Counted from the first letter of the stretch, positions 7,804 through 16,252 are shown. The stretch is 28,124 nucleotides of DNA from CBEUVQ01 sp965546615 (GCA_965546615.1 CBEUVQ010000033.1:1-28124); one strand, 5' to 3'. Program-made: numbers and translations. The notes: generated by a model not told the origin, from the letters alone.

Positions 7804-7945
7804 GATGGACACGTTAAATGGTTGGTACAATAAAACCAACCAGTGAAAGAGGTGTCCATCTTGAAACGTTATGATAAACAATTTTAAAGAAGAAGCAGTA
7901 AAATTGGTGCTAAACCAAAAGCGACCGGCAGCAGCCGGTGAATTA
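7804..7945 (+). mobile_element. IS3-family remnant: left end and start of orfA
   Basis: From TTG at 7861 the frame reads KRYDKQF, then a one-base expansion of a T run (7882-7885) creates a stop, and the next frame continues KEEAVKLVLNQKRPAAAG. That is the N-terminal helix-turn-helix region of an IS3-type OrfA transposase. Upstream, TGGACAC at 7806 could be the terminal repeat. GATGGACAC (7804-7812) and GTGTCCATC (7852-7860) are exact inverted repeats, with inner repeats TGGTTGGT and ACCAACCA. The element is truncated after about 140 bases, directly before the second repeat copy. Confidence 0.8.
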
Positions 7946-8265
7946 AAAAATGGATAAGGATAAAGAAAACAAAAACGCAGCATCTGATGGTGAAAATAAT
8001 GACGGCTTTAAAGAGAATGAAGGAGACAATTATTTGGCGGAAGGATTGTGCCTGGGGATGTCCTTTGGATTGGCAGCAGGCCAGCTGGTGTTTGACAATA
8101 TTGGCATCGGTATGGTTGTTGGTATGTGTTTGGGGATGGCAGTTGGTGCAAACATAAAAAAATAAAGGAGCTTTTATATTAATCACATAGGGAAATATGA
8201 TTACATCTTTTAAACCGATTGTTGATAAAAACTGCAGAATACTGATCTTGGGGACTATGCCGAGC
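7946..8265 (+). repeat. Segmental direct repeat, copy B
   Basis: Second copy of the 320-base repeat (see 6574-6893). Here it continues into a complete glycosylase gene. Its upstream edge abuts the IS3 remnant. Confidence 0.95.
7950..8165 (+). CDS. Glycine-zipper membrane protein, copy B
   Basis: A 71-aa paralogue of the 6578 gene with the same two glycine-zipper helices (GLCLGMSFGLAAG and GIGMVVGMCLGMAVG). Small changes include Met-Cys to Leu-Cys and Cys to Ser in the first helix. Its own upstream region has been replaced by IS3 remnant sequence, leaving a weak CCGGTGA ribosome site, so expression may be lower than copy A or depend on a new promoter. Confidence 0.83.
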   Translation: MDKDKENKNAASDGENNDGFKENEGDNYLAEGLCLGMSFGLAAGQLVFDNIGIGMVVGMCLGMAVGANIKK

Positions 8266-8688
8266 GTAAAGTCTCTTGAAAAACAGCAGTATTACGGTAA
8301 TAAGCAAAATCACTTCTGGAAGATAATATATCGGCTTTTTAATAAAGATGTTGAAGAAGATTATGAAAGGCGGAAGTTGTTTTTATTAAATCACTATATT
8401 GCTGTTTGGGATGTGCTGAAAAGCTGCGACAGAGAAGGCAGCAGTGATTCTAAAATAACTAACCCTGCTGCTAATGATTTTGAAACTTTCTTCAATCAGT
8501 ATCCCGAGATAAAAGCGGTATTTTTTAACGGCAGTAAAGCAGAGGAATTGTTTAGAAAAACGGTAATAGGGAAAATGTGCCTTAAAGAAGATTTGCTGTT
8601 TTACAGACTTCCGTCTACCAGCCCGGCAAATGCGGTGCCATTAAAATATAAGTTAGACCGCTGGAAGGTTATTTTAGCGTATTTATGA
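8197..8688 (+). CDS. Hypoxanthine (deoxyinosine)-DNA glycosylase, UDG family 6-like
   Basis: A 163-aa protein of the uracil-DNA glycosylase superfamily. These enzymes cut the base-sugar bond of deaminated bases; the family 6 members prefer hypoxanthine and act in base-excision repair. Diagnostic segments are ILGTMPSVKSLEKQQYYGN (residues 16-34) with QNHFWKII, VWDVLKSCDREGSSDS, FFNGSKAEELF and the C-terminal LPSTSPAN, in the normal order and at the usual length of about 160 residues. The ATG at 8197 follows a weak AGGGA site. The gene lies 31 bases after the glycine-zipper gene and is followed 12 bases later by a third copy of that gene's tail, so it looks inserted. Substrate is inferred from family. 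Confidence 0.88.
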   Translation: MITSFKPIVDKNCRILILGTMPSVKSLEKQQYYGNKQNHFWKIIYRLFNKDVEEDYERRKLFLLNHYIAVWDVLKSCDREGSSDSKITNPAANDFETFFNQYPEIKAVFFNGSKAEELFRKTVIGKMCLKEDLLFYRLPSTSPANAVPLKYKLDRWKVILAYL

Positions 8689-8700
8689 TTTATTGGGACC

Positions 8701-8735
8701 GGCAGTTGATGCAAACATAAAAAAATAGAGGAGAA
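8701..8735 (+). pseudogene. Third copy of the glycine-zipper gene tail
   Basis: GGCAGTTGATGCAAACATAA and the next bases to 8735 match 8138-8172 with few changes. In frame it reads AVDANIKK followed by TAG, the end of the glycine-zipper protein, with GAGGAG after the stop in both copies. No upstream gene body is present. It lies directly before a terminator. Confidence 0.88.
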
Positions 8736-8738
8736 ATG

Positions 8739-8780
8739 AAAGCTGCTGCATGTTAAACTAAGTGCAGCAGCTGTTATTTT
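8739..8780 (+). terminator. Terminator after the third glycine-zipper tail
   Basis: Perfect 10-base stem AGCTGCTGCA (8741-8750) / TGCAGCAGCT (8763-8772), then GTTATTTTCTTT. It is probably the original terminator of the glycine-zipper gene. Confidence 0.9.
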
Positions 8781-8896
8781 CTTTAAAAATTTATTTATCA
8801 TTGAGTTACACAAGCCGGCATTTACTGTCTAATTTATTGGATGGGTAATTAGTTAACCGGCGGCGGAGAAACTGTCATTATTTTAGGGGGTTAATT

Positions 8897-8992
8897 ATGA
8901 GTACTAATGATGGTTTAAACAAATTCAAAAAAATTCTTATTGACTTTATGATAATAGGGTTTTTGTACTTTTTTATAAGTGAGCTGTTTTGA
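8897..8992 (+). CDS. 31-aa single-helix membrane peptide
   Basis: A short frame, MSTNDGLNKFKKILIDFMII then GFLYFFISELF, with TTAGGGGG (8883-8890) at a good distance before the ATG. A charged N-terminus precedes one hydrophobic helix. No homologue is recognised. The ribosome site and composition support a real small protein. Confidence 0.55.
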   Translation: MSTNDGLNKFKKILIDFMIIGFLYFFISELF

Positions 8993-9081
8993 CAGCATCT
9001 CTAGCAGTGCAGTAAAAAATTACCGATAGGGGCTTATGAAAACTGTCAGTTTAATAATCATCCTATAAAGGGGGAATTATA

Positions 9082-9333
9082 TTGACGCTAAATTGGGGAG
9101 TTTTTTTTGCACTGGTTTTATTGGTCCTTTTTATCTATGTAATATTTATTAAGAAAAAGCGAAATACTTATGTTGTGTTATCCTTTTTTCTGTTAGAGTC
9201 GCTGCTTTGGTTTTTTAAGGGGTATAACGTAACACAGGTGCTTTTAAAAATATGCCTTACTTTGGTAAGTGCGGCAGTGCTTGCTGCCATAGTTATTGCG
9301 GTACCTAAACTTATTGAAAAAGCAAAAAAATAA
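9082..9333 (+). CDS. Small multi-pass membrane protein, unknown
   Basis: An 83-aa protein starting at TTG 9082, with AAAGGGGGAA 6-7 bases upstream. Hydrophobic segments lie at about residues 6-23 (GVFFALVLLVLFIYVIFI), 30-45 (YVVLSFFLLESLLWFF) and 54-75, split by KKKRN and KGYN, and the C-terminus is basic (KLIEKAKK). No domain is recognised. It follows the 31-aa membrane peptide by 89 bases, and both may be one transcript. Confidence 0.75.
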   Translation: MTLNWGVFFALVLLVLFIYVIFIKKKRNTYVVLSFFLLESLLWFFKGYNVTQVLLKICLTLVSAAVLAAIVIAVPKLIEKAKK

Positions 9334-9378
9334 TTATCTGCCTGATGCTTTTATTGGAAGCACAGCAGACAAAAGTTA

Positions 9379-9413
9379 AAGGGCTTGTAGCGGCGTACAG
9401 CCCTTTTTGGCTT
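9379..9413 (+). terminator. Terminator between convergent genes
   Basis: AAGGGCTTGTA (9379-9389) pairs with TACAGCCCTT (9396-9405) with one bulged T, followed by TTTTTGG. It ends the 9082-9333 gene just before the convergent winged-helix gene. Confidence 0.78.
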
Positions 9414-9424
9414 TATAGGTGATT

Positions 9425-9601
9425 TTATTTTGCCGCATAATAGCATCTTTTCGGCGAAACAATTAACTCTTCTTTTTTCAATGCTTTAATCGCTTTTTCT
9501 GCTTCTTTTTTATCTATGTTGGCTTTTTCCGCTATTTCTGCTGTTTTTAACGGTTCTGCTGATTCCTTCAACGTTTTTAATACCAGTTCCTTTGCATCCA
9601 C
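9425..9601 (-). CDS. Small winged-helix DNA-binding protein
   Basis: A 58-aa protein. The GTG at 9601 (DAKELVLKTLKESAEP) is preferred to the GTG at 9610, since AAAAGGAG (9617-9610) overlaps the latter and is 8 bases from the former. The whole protein is one winged helix: helix 1 (AKELVLKTLKES), helix 2 (LKTAEIAEKA), recognition helix (DKKEAEKAIKALKKEEL), then the wing (IVSPKRCYYAAK). It probably binds DNA as a dimer and acts as a regulator. It has a strong promoter of its own and is divergent from the hsd operon, so a role in hsd control is possible but unproven. Confidence 0.8.
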   Translation of the reverse strand: MDAKELVLKTLKESAEPLKTAEIAEKANIDKKEAEKAIKALKKEELIVSPKRCYYAAK

Positions 9602-9664
9602 AAAGATCACTCCTTTTCTTATTTTTTAATGTAATGAATACAAATTTATAATTGTTACAATCTT

Positions 9665-9693
9665 AATATAAATGCATTTCTAGTATTTGTCAA
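9665..9693 (-). promoter_or_regulatory. Sigma-A-type promoter of the winged-helix gene
   Basis: On the minus strand, TTGACA (9693-9688) and TATATT (9670-9665) are separated by exactly 17 bases. The near-palindrome ATTGTTACAAT at 9651-9661 lies just downstream of the -10 box and could be an operator. Confidence 0.75.
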
Positions 9694-9824
9694 GAGTTTT
9701 TTGCGTTTGCAGAAATAAAATTTTACTGCCATGCAGTAATGCAGCGGTGAAAAAGCTGCCTTTCCCAACTATCAAACATGCCGGCTGTGTTTTCTAGGTA
9801 TGGTAAAAAGGGATAAAGGGAATT

Positions 9825-9876
9825 TTGTTGAACAATGTAATTTATTAAAAATATATGCTGCACATTGTTAGAACAA
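9825..9876 (+). promoter_or_regulatory. Putative hsd promoter with two TTGTT-AACAA inverted repeats
   Basis: TTGTT-G-AACAA (9825-9835) and TTGTT-AG-AACAA (9865-9876) lie about 40 bases apart, roughly four helical turns. A candidate -35 TTGAAC (9828-9833) overlaps the first; a weak -10 (ATATAT, about 9851) would put the transcription start near the second. This layout fits a dimer repressor binding two sites. The promoter call is weak; the repeats are exact. Confidence 0.5.
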
Positions 9877-9918
9877 AAAGAGCCACAAGTCAGCGTGAAG
9901 TATATAGGGGTGACAAAA

Positions 9919-11937
9919 TTGATTAATTTTCAGGATAAAGTTAATTTTATATGGAGCATAGCAGAACTTTTAAGGGGCCCTTATAAAAAAGAGCAGTACG
10001 GTGACGTAATTTTACCCATGGCGGTACTCAGAAGGTTTGACTGTGTTTTGGCACCAACTAAAGAGAAAGTATTAAAGCGCTATGAAGAATTAAAAAAATC
10101 AGGGCTGCAAAATGTAGACCCTATTTTAAACAGAATTGCAAAACAGAAATTTAATAACACCAGCAAATATGATTTTGAAAAATTGCTGGCTGACCCCGAT
10201 AATATTGCAAGCAATTTAAGAAATTATATCAACGGTTTTTCCAAGAACGCCAGGGAGATTTTAGAGCACTTTGATTTTGACAGGCAGATTACCAAACTCA
10301 ATGATAACAACTTGCTTTACCTTGTTGTAGCTGAATTTAACAAGATAGATTTACACCCTGATGTAGTAAGCAATACCGAAATGGGCTACATATTTGAAGA
10401 ACTGATAAGAAGGTTTTCTGAACACGCAGAAGCCGGCGACCACTATACCCCACGAGAAGTTATAAGATTAATGGTGAATATTCTGCTGAGTGAAGAAAAA
10501 GAAGAACTGACGCAGCCGGGGCTTGTTGTAACTGTTTACGACTGCTGCGCCGGTACAGGAGGTATGCTTTCGGTTGCAGAGCAGTATTTGAAGGAGCTGA
10601 ACCCAGGAATACAGGTTGAATTATTTGGGCAGGAGATAAATCCCCAATCGTTTAGCATCTGTAAATCCGACATGCTTATAAAGGGGCAGAACGCAGATAA
10701 CATAATTTTAGGTGACAGTTTTACCGAAGACGGACACAGATCCGGAACGTTCCGATACATGCTTACCAATCCTCCTTTTGGTGTAGAATGGAAAAAAGCC
10801 CAAGAGTTTATCAAAGATGAACATGAAAAAGACGGGTTTAACGGCAGGTTTGGTGCAGGCCTTCCCCGGATATCCGACGGTTCTCTTCTGTTCCTGCAGC
10901 ATTTAATATCGAAAATGAGGCAGGACGAAAAGGGCAGCCGTATTGCCATTATCTTTAACGGCTCACCCTTGTTTACAGGGGATGCAGGCTCAGGAGAATC
11001 GGAAATCAGGCGCTGGATAATTGAAAATGATATGTTAGAGGGAATTATCGCACTGCCTGAGCAGTTGTTTTATAACACAGGTATTTCTACTTACATCTGG
11101 ATAGTGACCAATCGTAAAAATGATGATCCGATGAGAGGACCGGTAAGAACCGGAAAAATACAGCTGGTTAACGCAGCAGAATTTTATCAGAAAATGAGAA
11201 AAAGCCTTGGCAATAAGAGAAATGAAATTACCGAAGAACAGATAAAAGAAATTGCCAGGATATATGGGGAATTTAAAGAAAATGAATACTGCAAAATTTT
11301 TGATAATGAAGATTTCGGATATCAGAAAATAGTTGTAGAAAGACCTTTAAGGCTTAACTTCCAGGTAACTGAAGAGAGAATCAATAATTTATACAATGAA
11401 AGAGCCTTTAAAAAACTCGCTGAATCCAAAAAGAAAGGTGCTGCAGGGCTTAAGGAGACAGAAGAAGGTAAAAAACTGCAGCAGCAAATTATAGACACAT
11501 TAAAAACAATGGATGCCGACATTCTGTATAAAAACAGGGATGCGTTTACAAAAGTACTGAAGAAGGCTTTTAAAGACAGTGATATTAAACTTGATAGTGC
11601 ACTTTTAAAAGCTATCCTGTCTGCGCTGTCCGAAAAAGATGAAACAGCGGACATTTGTATAAACGGCAGAGGCAAGCCGGAACCGGATCCGGACTTAAGG
11701 GATACGGAAAATGTACCTTTGAAGGAAGATATACATGAGTATTTTGAACGGGAAGTAAAACCCTATGTGCCCGATGCCTGGATAGACGAAAGCAAAACTA
11801 AAATTGGCTACGAAATACCGTTCACAAGACATTTTTATAAATACCAGCCATTAAGACCTTCTGAAGAAATTATGAAAGAGATTATAGAACTGGAAAATAG
11901 CATTTCAGAGAAGTTGAAGAAGGTGATGGGGGAATGA
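9919..11937 (+). CDS. hsdM: Type I restriction-modification DNA methyltransferase subunit
   Basis: The modification subunit, which transfers methyl from SAM to N6 of adenine and forms the M2S and R2M2S complexes. The TTG at 9919 (INFQDKVNFIWSIAELLRG) gives the usual HsdM N-terminus, and AGGGG (9906-9910) is 8 bases upstream; the upstream TTG at 9865 has no ribosome site. The product is 672 aa. An N-terminal helical domain (residues 1-150) precedes the methylase domain, with SAM motif YDCCAGTGGM (207-216) and catalytic NPPF (284-287). The C-terminal part (about 480-670) is helical and probably contacts HsdS. The stop overlaps the hsdS start by 4 bases (ATGA), indicating coupled translation. 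Confidence 0.97.
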   Translation: MINFQDKVNFIWSIAELLRGPYKKEQYGDVILPMAVLRRFDCVLAPTKEKVLKRYEELKKSGLQNVDPILNRIAKQKFNNTSKYDFEKLLADPDNIASNLRNYINGFSKNAREILEHFDFDRQITKLNDNNLLYLVVAEFNKIDLHPDVVSNTEMGYIFEELIRRFSEHAEAGDHYTPREVIRLMVNILLSEEKEELTQPGLVVTVYDCCAGTGGMLSVAEQYLKELNPGIQVELFGQEINPQSFSICKSDMLIKGQNADNIILGDSFTEDGHRSGTFRYMLTNPPFGVEWKKAQEFIKDEHEKDGFNGRFGAGLPRISDGSLLFLQHLISKMRQDEKGSRIAIIFNGSPLFTGDAGSGESEIRRWIIENDMLEGIIALPEQLFYNTGISTYIWIVTNRKNDDPMRGPVRTGKIQLVNAAEFYQKMRKSLGNKRNEITEEQIKEIARIYGEFKENEYCKIFDNEDFGYQKIVVERPLRLNFQVTEERINNLYNERAFKKLAESKKKGAAGLKETEEGKKLQQQIIDTLKTMDADILYKNRDAFTKVLKKAFKDSDIKLDSALLKAILSALSEKDETADICINGRGKPEPDPDLRDTENVPLKEDIHEYFEREVKPYVPDAWIDESKTKIGYEIPFTRHFYKYQPLRPSEEIMKEIIELENSISEKLKKVMGE

Positions 11938-13232
11938 GGAAGTTTAAGAGATATGAACGGTATAAGGATTCAGGGGTTGAGTGGATAGGAGAGATACCGG
12001 AGCATTGGGACGTTGGTAAATTAAAATTTGTGTCAAGCTTATTGAAAGGAAAAAATCCAGAAGAATTAACTGAGGATAAGAAAGAAAACCTTTTGCCTTA
12101 TTTGTCTATGGAGTATTTACGTAATAATGGAGATGTATTAACATTTTATGCTTATCCAGGGAGAAATTTGGTCATTGTCAATAATGGTGATATATTGATA
12201 CTTTGGGATGGCTCAAATGCTGGAGAAATAATGGAAGGAAAGAACGGGATTCTTTCATCAACTATGGCTAAAATTATACCGAACAAAATAATTAGAAGAT
12301 ATTTATATTGGTTTTTAAAAGGAAATGAGCAAATTTTTAAAAGTAATAATATAGGTATGGGTATACCTCATGTAAACGGAGAAATGTTAAAAAATCATTT
12401 TATTTTTCTACCAAATTTGCAAGAACAAAAAGCCATTGCCAATTTTCTCGACCAAAAGACTGCTGAAATAGATGGCTTGATTGCTGATAAGGAAAAAATG
12501 ATTGAATTACTGCAGGAAAAACGGCAGGCTATTATTACCGAAGCCGTTACCAAAGGACTTAACCCTAATGTAAGGATGAAGGATTCAGGGATTGAGTGGA
12601 TAGGAGAGATACCAGAGCATTGGGAAGTTAAGAAAATAAAATATCTGGTTAAAACAATTCAAACAGGGATAACACCAGCAACTACGAATGAGGATTATTT
12701 TGATGGAGGGATTCAATGGTTTACTCCTGTAGACTTTTTAGGAAATAAAGAATTATATGAATCAAAGAGAAAGGTTAGCAACAGGGCTGTTATCGATAAT
12801 GAGGCGAGACTATTTCCTAAAGACACTGTAATGATTGTTGGTATTGGAGCAACTGTTGGTAAGGTTGCTAAATTAGGGGTTGATGGTAGTTTTAATCAAC
12901 AAATAACAGGATTAATTGTTAATGATCAAATATTGAATAGTGATTATTTGTATTATTGGTTATATCTTAATCAAGAAACAATAAAAAATATCTCAAACTA
13001 TACAACGTTACCAATTGTAAATAATGAATTTGTAAAAAACTTTGAATGTTTATCATTGCCGTTATATGAACAACAAAAAATAGCAAATTACCTTGATCAA
13101 AAAACTAACGAAATAGATGATCTGATATATGAAATTAAAACTCAAATCCAGAAACTCAAAGAATACCGCCAATCCCTTATTTCTGAAGCAGTAACGGGTA
13201 AAATTGATGTTAGGAATTATGCAGATAATTAG
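11934..13232 (+). CDS. hsdS: Type I restriction-modification specificity subunit
   Basis: The DNA-recognition subunit that sets the two-part target sequence of the HsdMSR complex. It has 432 aa with the standard duplicated plan. Target-recognition domain 1 (about 12-150) begins YKDSGVEWIGEIPEHWDV; a coiled-coil spacer follows (FLDQKTAEIDGLIADKEKM to ITEAVTKGL). Target-recognition domain 2 (about 215-365) begins MKDSGIEWIGEIPEHWEV; a second spacer follows (YLDQKTNEIDDLIYEIKTQ to ISEAVTGKID). The two domain starts are near-identical 47-base DNA repeats. Both recognition domains are far more AT-rich than the spacers and neighbouring genes, as expected for exchanged specificity modules. The ATG overlaps the end of hsdM. 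Confidence 0.96.
   Translation: MRKFKRYERYKDSGVEWIGEIPEHWDVGKLKFVSSLLKGKNPEELTEDKKENLLPYLSMEYLRNNGDVLTFYAYPGRNLVIVNNGDILILWDGSNAGEIMEGKNGILSSTMAKIIPNKIIRRYLYWFLKGNEQIFKSNNIGMGIPHVNGEMLKNHFIFLPNLQEQKAIANFLDQKTAEIDGLIADKEKMIELLQEKRQAIITEAVTKGLNPNVRMKDSGIEWIGEIPEHWEVKKIKYLVKTIQTGITPATTNEDYFDGGIQWFTPVDFLGNKELYESKRKVSNRAVIDNEARLFPKDTVMIVGIGATVGKVAKLGVDGSFNQQITGLIVNDQILNSDYLYYWLYLNQETIKNISNYTTLPIVNNEFVKNFECLSLPLYEQQKIANYLDQKTNEIDDLIYEIKTQIQKLKEYRQSLISEAVTGKIDVRNYADN
11964..12010 (+). repeat. hsdS internal direct repeat, first copy
   Basis: A 47-base repeat with 2 mismatches to 12579-12625. It encodes the KDSGVEWIGEIPEHW module before the first recognition domain. Confidence 0.95.
12579..12625 (+). 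repeat. hsdS internal direct repeat, second copy
   Basis: Second copy of the 47-base repeat, at the start of the second recognition domain. The copies are 615 bases apart. Confidence 0.95.
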
Positions 13233-13255
13233 TTGATTGTAAGGGGTGAATTTAA

Positions 13256-16252
13256 ATGCCCAAAACTCCGGTAGAACTTTCAGAAAAGGGTTTTGAAGAA
13301 TACATTGAGGAGCATCTTTTAAAAAACGGATATATAAAAGGAAATCCTGATGACTACAGCAAAGAATATGCCCTGGATACCAAAATCCTTTTTGAATTCT
13401 TAGAAGATACTCAGCCGGAAAAGATGGATAAGTTAAAGCAAATTTATAAAGACCGGTATAAGTGTAAAATTCTGGAGAGGCTTAATACCGAATTAAACAA
13501 CCGCGGCATGATTGATGTATTAAGGCATGGTATCAAAGATTATGGTGTGTATTTAGACCTTGCTTATTTTCAACCGGCCAGTAAATTAAATGATGAGATG
13601 ATAAAACTTTATAAAAGAAATCGGATATCCGTCACGCGGCAGGTGCACTACAGCACCAAAAACGAAAACAGCATTGACATGCTTATCTGTGTCAACGGCC
13701 TTCCTGTTGTTGTGCTGGAACTTAAAAATCCTTTCACCGGTCAAACTTATGAAAATGCAATAGTGCAGTACAAGAAGGACAGAAGCCCTAATGAACTGTT
13801 GTTCCAATTTAAAAAAAGAGCTATTGTATTTTTCGCGGTAGATACTCAGGAAGCCTATATGACTACAAGGATTTCAGGTGATAAGACTTATTTTCTTCCC
13901 TTTAACAAGGGGCGGGACGGCGGCAAGGGCAACCCCGATAACCCCAATGGATTTAAAACCGCTTATCTTTGGGAAGAAATTTTTCAAAAAGACAGTTTGC
14001 TGGATATACTAAAGAGGTTTGTGTTTGTTCAAACGAAAGAAAAGAAAGATGCAGACGGAAATACCCATACCTCAGAAACCGTCATATTTCCAAGATATCA
14101 CCAATTGGATGCGGTAAGGAAACTGGAAGCCGATGTAAGAGAGAGAGGGGTAGGAACAAACTACCTTGTGCAGCACAGCGCAGGATCGGGGAAAACAAAC
14201 TCTATATCGTGGCTTGCCCACAGGCTTGCCAATCTTCATGATGATAATGATAACTCGGTATTTGATTCGGTCATTGTCATTACAGACAGGAAAGTTTTAG
14301 ACAGGCAGCTGCAGAGCAGCATTTACCAGTTGGAGCATAAATACGGTGTTGTTGAAAAAATAGATAAAGATTCTAATCAACTGGCGGATGCCATCCAAAG
14401 TGGAAGGCGCATTATTATCTCTACTCTGCAAAAATTTCCCTTCATTATTGAAAAGGTTGGAGAGCTAAAAAGCCGCAAATATGCTGTCATCATAGATGAG
14501 GCTCATTCCAGCAGCGCAGGGGAAAACATGGCTTCTTTAAGGGAAGTGCTGTCGGTAAGTACTCTTGAAGAAGCGGCAAAACTGGATGAAGAGCTGGCGG
14601 GCAAAGAGTACGACCCGGATGAAGAAATATTAAAAGTCATAAAGAAAAGGGGAAAACAGTCTAATATCAGTTTCTTTGCTTTTACTGCAACACCTAAAGC
14701 CAAAACCCTCGAAATGTTCGGAACAATAGGACCTGACGACCTGCCTCATCCATTTCATTTATACTCTATGCGCCAAGCTATCGAAGAAGGGTTTATATTA
14801 GATGTCCTTCAAAACTATGTTACATACGAAACTTACTTTAAACTGGCAAAGAAAATAGAAGATGACCCTGCTTTTGATAAGGCAAAAGCCACCAAAGCGC
14901 TTACAAGATATGTCAGCCTTCATCCTCATAATATAGCTCAAAAAACCGAAATCATGGTAGAACACTTTAGAAATGTAACCAGGCATAAAATAGGCGGAAG
15001 GGCCAAGGCGATGGTTGTAACCAGTTCCAGGCTTCACGCTGTACGCTATAAACATGCCTTTGATGAGTACATCAAAAAGAAAGGTTACAGAGATATGAAA
15101 ACCCTGGTAGCATTTTCAGGTACGGTAAAAGACGGCGAAGTGGAATACACAGAAAGCGACATGAACGGATTTAGAGAATCAGAGCTTCCTGAACGTTTCG
15201 CTACCGATGAATATCAAGTTCTTTTGGTTGCTGAAAAGTATCAGACCGGCTTTGACCAGCCTCTTTTACACACCATGTATGTAGATAAAAAGCTGTCAGG
15301 TGTCAAGGCAGTGCAAACTCTGTCAAGGCTTAACAGAACCTGCACAGGAAAAGATGATACTTTTATTCTTGATTTTGTAAACAAGGCAGAAGATATTAAA
15401 GAAGCCTTTAAACCCTATTATCAAGCAACTATTGTAGAGGAAGTAACAGAGCCGAACCTGCTTTATGATATTCAAACAGGTCTGCACGCCTATGGCGTGT
15501 ATTTGAACGATGAATTGGATAGATTTAATTATATATACTTTAAGCCAAAAGAAAAAAAGACTTCTAAAGATAGGGCAATTTTAAATCATCTGATAGATAC
15601 AGCGGTGGAAAGGTTTAAAAAACTGACTGAACAGCAGAAGCAGGATTTTAGCAAGCAGGGGATAAAATATGTGAGGCTTTATTCCTTCATTCTGCAAATT
15701 ACGCCTTTTGAAGATGTTGAACTGCACAAGTTGTATGTGTATTTAACATATCTGCTTAAAAAACTGCCTAAGGAAAAAGGTTCTACCGTCCGCTTGGCAG
15801 ACGAAATTGCCTTGGAATACTATACTATTAAAAAAACATTTGAAGGGGGCGCGTCATTAACTTCTGATGATGAAAATGTGCCGGTTACACCTGTGCAGTT
15901 TGCCGGAATGAGCGTAAGGGAAGAACAAAAAGAATATCTGTCCAGCATTATTGAACGTCTTAACGAGCGGTTTGGAACGGACTTTACAAAAGCTGACCAG
16001 TTATCGATAGAACAGATTAAAGAGGATTTTGCCGCTGATGAGGATTTGGTTCAAAGGGCTAAAACGAATACTATTGAAGACTTTAGGTTTGCTTTTGAGA
16101 AAGTGTTTATTGATAAAGTAATTGACAGAATGGAGCAGAATCAGGCGTTTTTTACCAAGGTTTTAGATGATGAGCAGTTTAAGGATGCGCTTATGGAATA
16201 TATTCTGATTGAAACTTATGAGAAGTTAAATGAAACTGCATCTCCCGCATAG
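13256..16252 (+). CDS. hsdR: Type I restriction enzyme motor/nuclease subunit
   Basis: The restriction subunit, which translocates DNA with ATP and cuts unmethylated DNA away from the recognition site. It has 998 aa, a normal length. The N-terminal PD-(D/E)xK nuclease shows Asp141 (NSIDMLI) and Glu155-Leu-Lys157 (VVVLELKNP). The SF2 motor follows: Walker A HSAGSGKT (307-314), DEAH box (414-417), TAT motif III (477-479) and late helicase motifs (LLVAEKYQTGFDQP, VQTLSRLNRT). The C-terminal helical part (about 800-998) should dock on HsdM/HsdS. ATG at 13256 with AAGGGGTGAA upstream. It is 23 bases after hsdS in one operon and appears intact. Confidence 0.97.
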   Translation: MPKTPVELSEKGFEEYIEEHLLKNGYIKGNPDDYSKEYALDTKILFEFLEDTQPEKMDKLKQIYKDRYKCKILERLNTELNNRGMIDVLRHGIKDYGVYLDLAYFQPASKLNDEMIKLYKRNRISVTRQVHYSTKNENSIDMLICVNGLPVVVLELKNPFTGQTYENAIVQYKKDRSPNELLFQFKKRAIVFFAVDTQEAYMTTRISGDKTYFLPFNKGRDGGKGNPDNPNGFKTAYLWEEIFQKDSLLDILKRFVFVQTKEKKDADGNTHTSETVIFPRYHQLDAVRKLEADVRERGVGTNYLVQHSAGSGKTNSISWLAHRLANLHDDNDNSVFDSVIVITDRKVLDRQLQSSIYQLEHKYGVVEKIDKDSNQLADAIQSGRRIIISTLQKFPFIIEKVGELKSRKYAVIIDEAHSSSAGENMASLREVLSVSTLEEAAKLDEELAGKEYDPDEEILKVIKKRGKQSNISFFAFTATPKAKTLEMFGTIGPDDLPHPFHLYSMRQAIEEGFILDVLQNYVTYETYFKLAKKIEDDPAFDKAKATKALTRYVSLHPHNIAQKTEIMVEHFRNVTRHKIGGRAKAMVVTSSRLHAVRYKHAFDEYIKKKGYRDMKTLVAFSGTVKDGEVEYTESDMNGFRESELPERFATDEYQVLLVAEKYQTGFDQPLLHTMYVDKKLSGVKAVQTLSRLNRTCTGKDDTFILDFVNKAEDIKEAFKPYYQATIVEEVTEPNLLYDIQTGLHAYGVYLNDELDRFNYIYFKPKEKKTSKDRAILNHLIDTAVERFKKLTEQQKQDFSKQGIKYVRLYSFILQITPFEDVELHKLYVYLTYLLKKLPKEKGSTVRLADEIALEYYTIKKTFEGGASLTSDDENVPVTPVQFAGMSVREEQKEYLSSIIERLNERFGTDFTKADQLSIEQIKEDFAADEDLVQRAKTNTIEDFRFAFEKVFIDKVIDRMEQNQAFFTKVLDDEQFKDALMEYILIETYEKLNETASPA

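Noticed and set aside
7804..7860. GATGGACAC/GTGTCCATC as the two ends of a tiny complete element
   Set aside because: The OrfA-like sequence begins directly after the right arm, so this is better read as a structured left end of a truncated IS3-type element.
9865..9918. TTG at 9865 as the hsdM start
   Set aside because: No ribosome site precedes it and the extra 18 residues do not match the HsdM family N-terminus.
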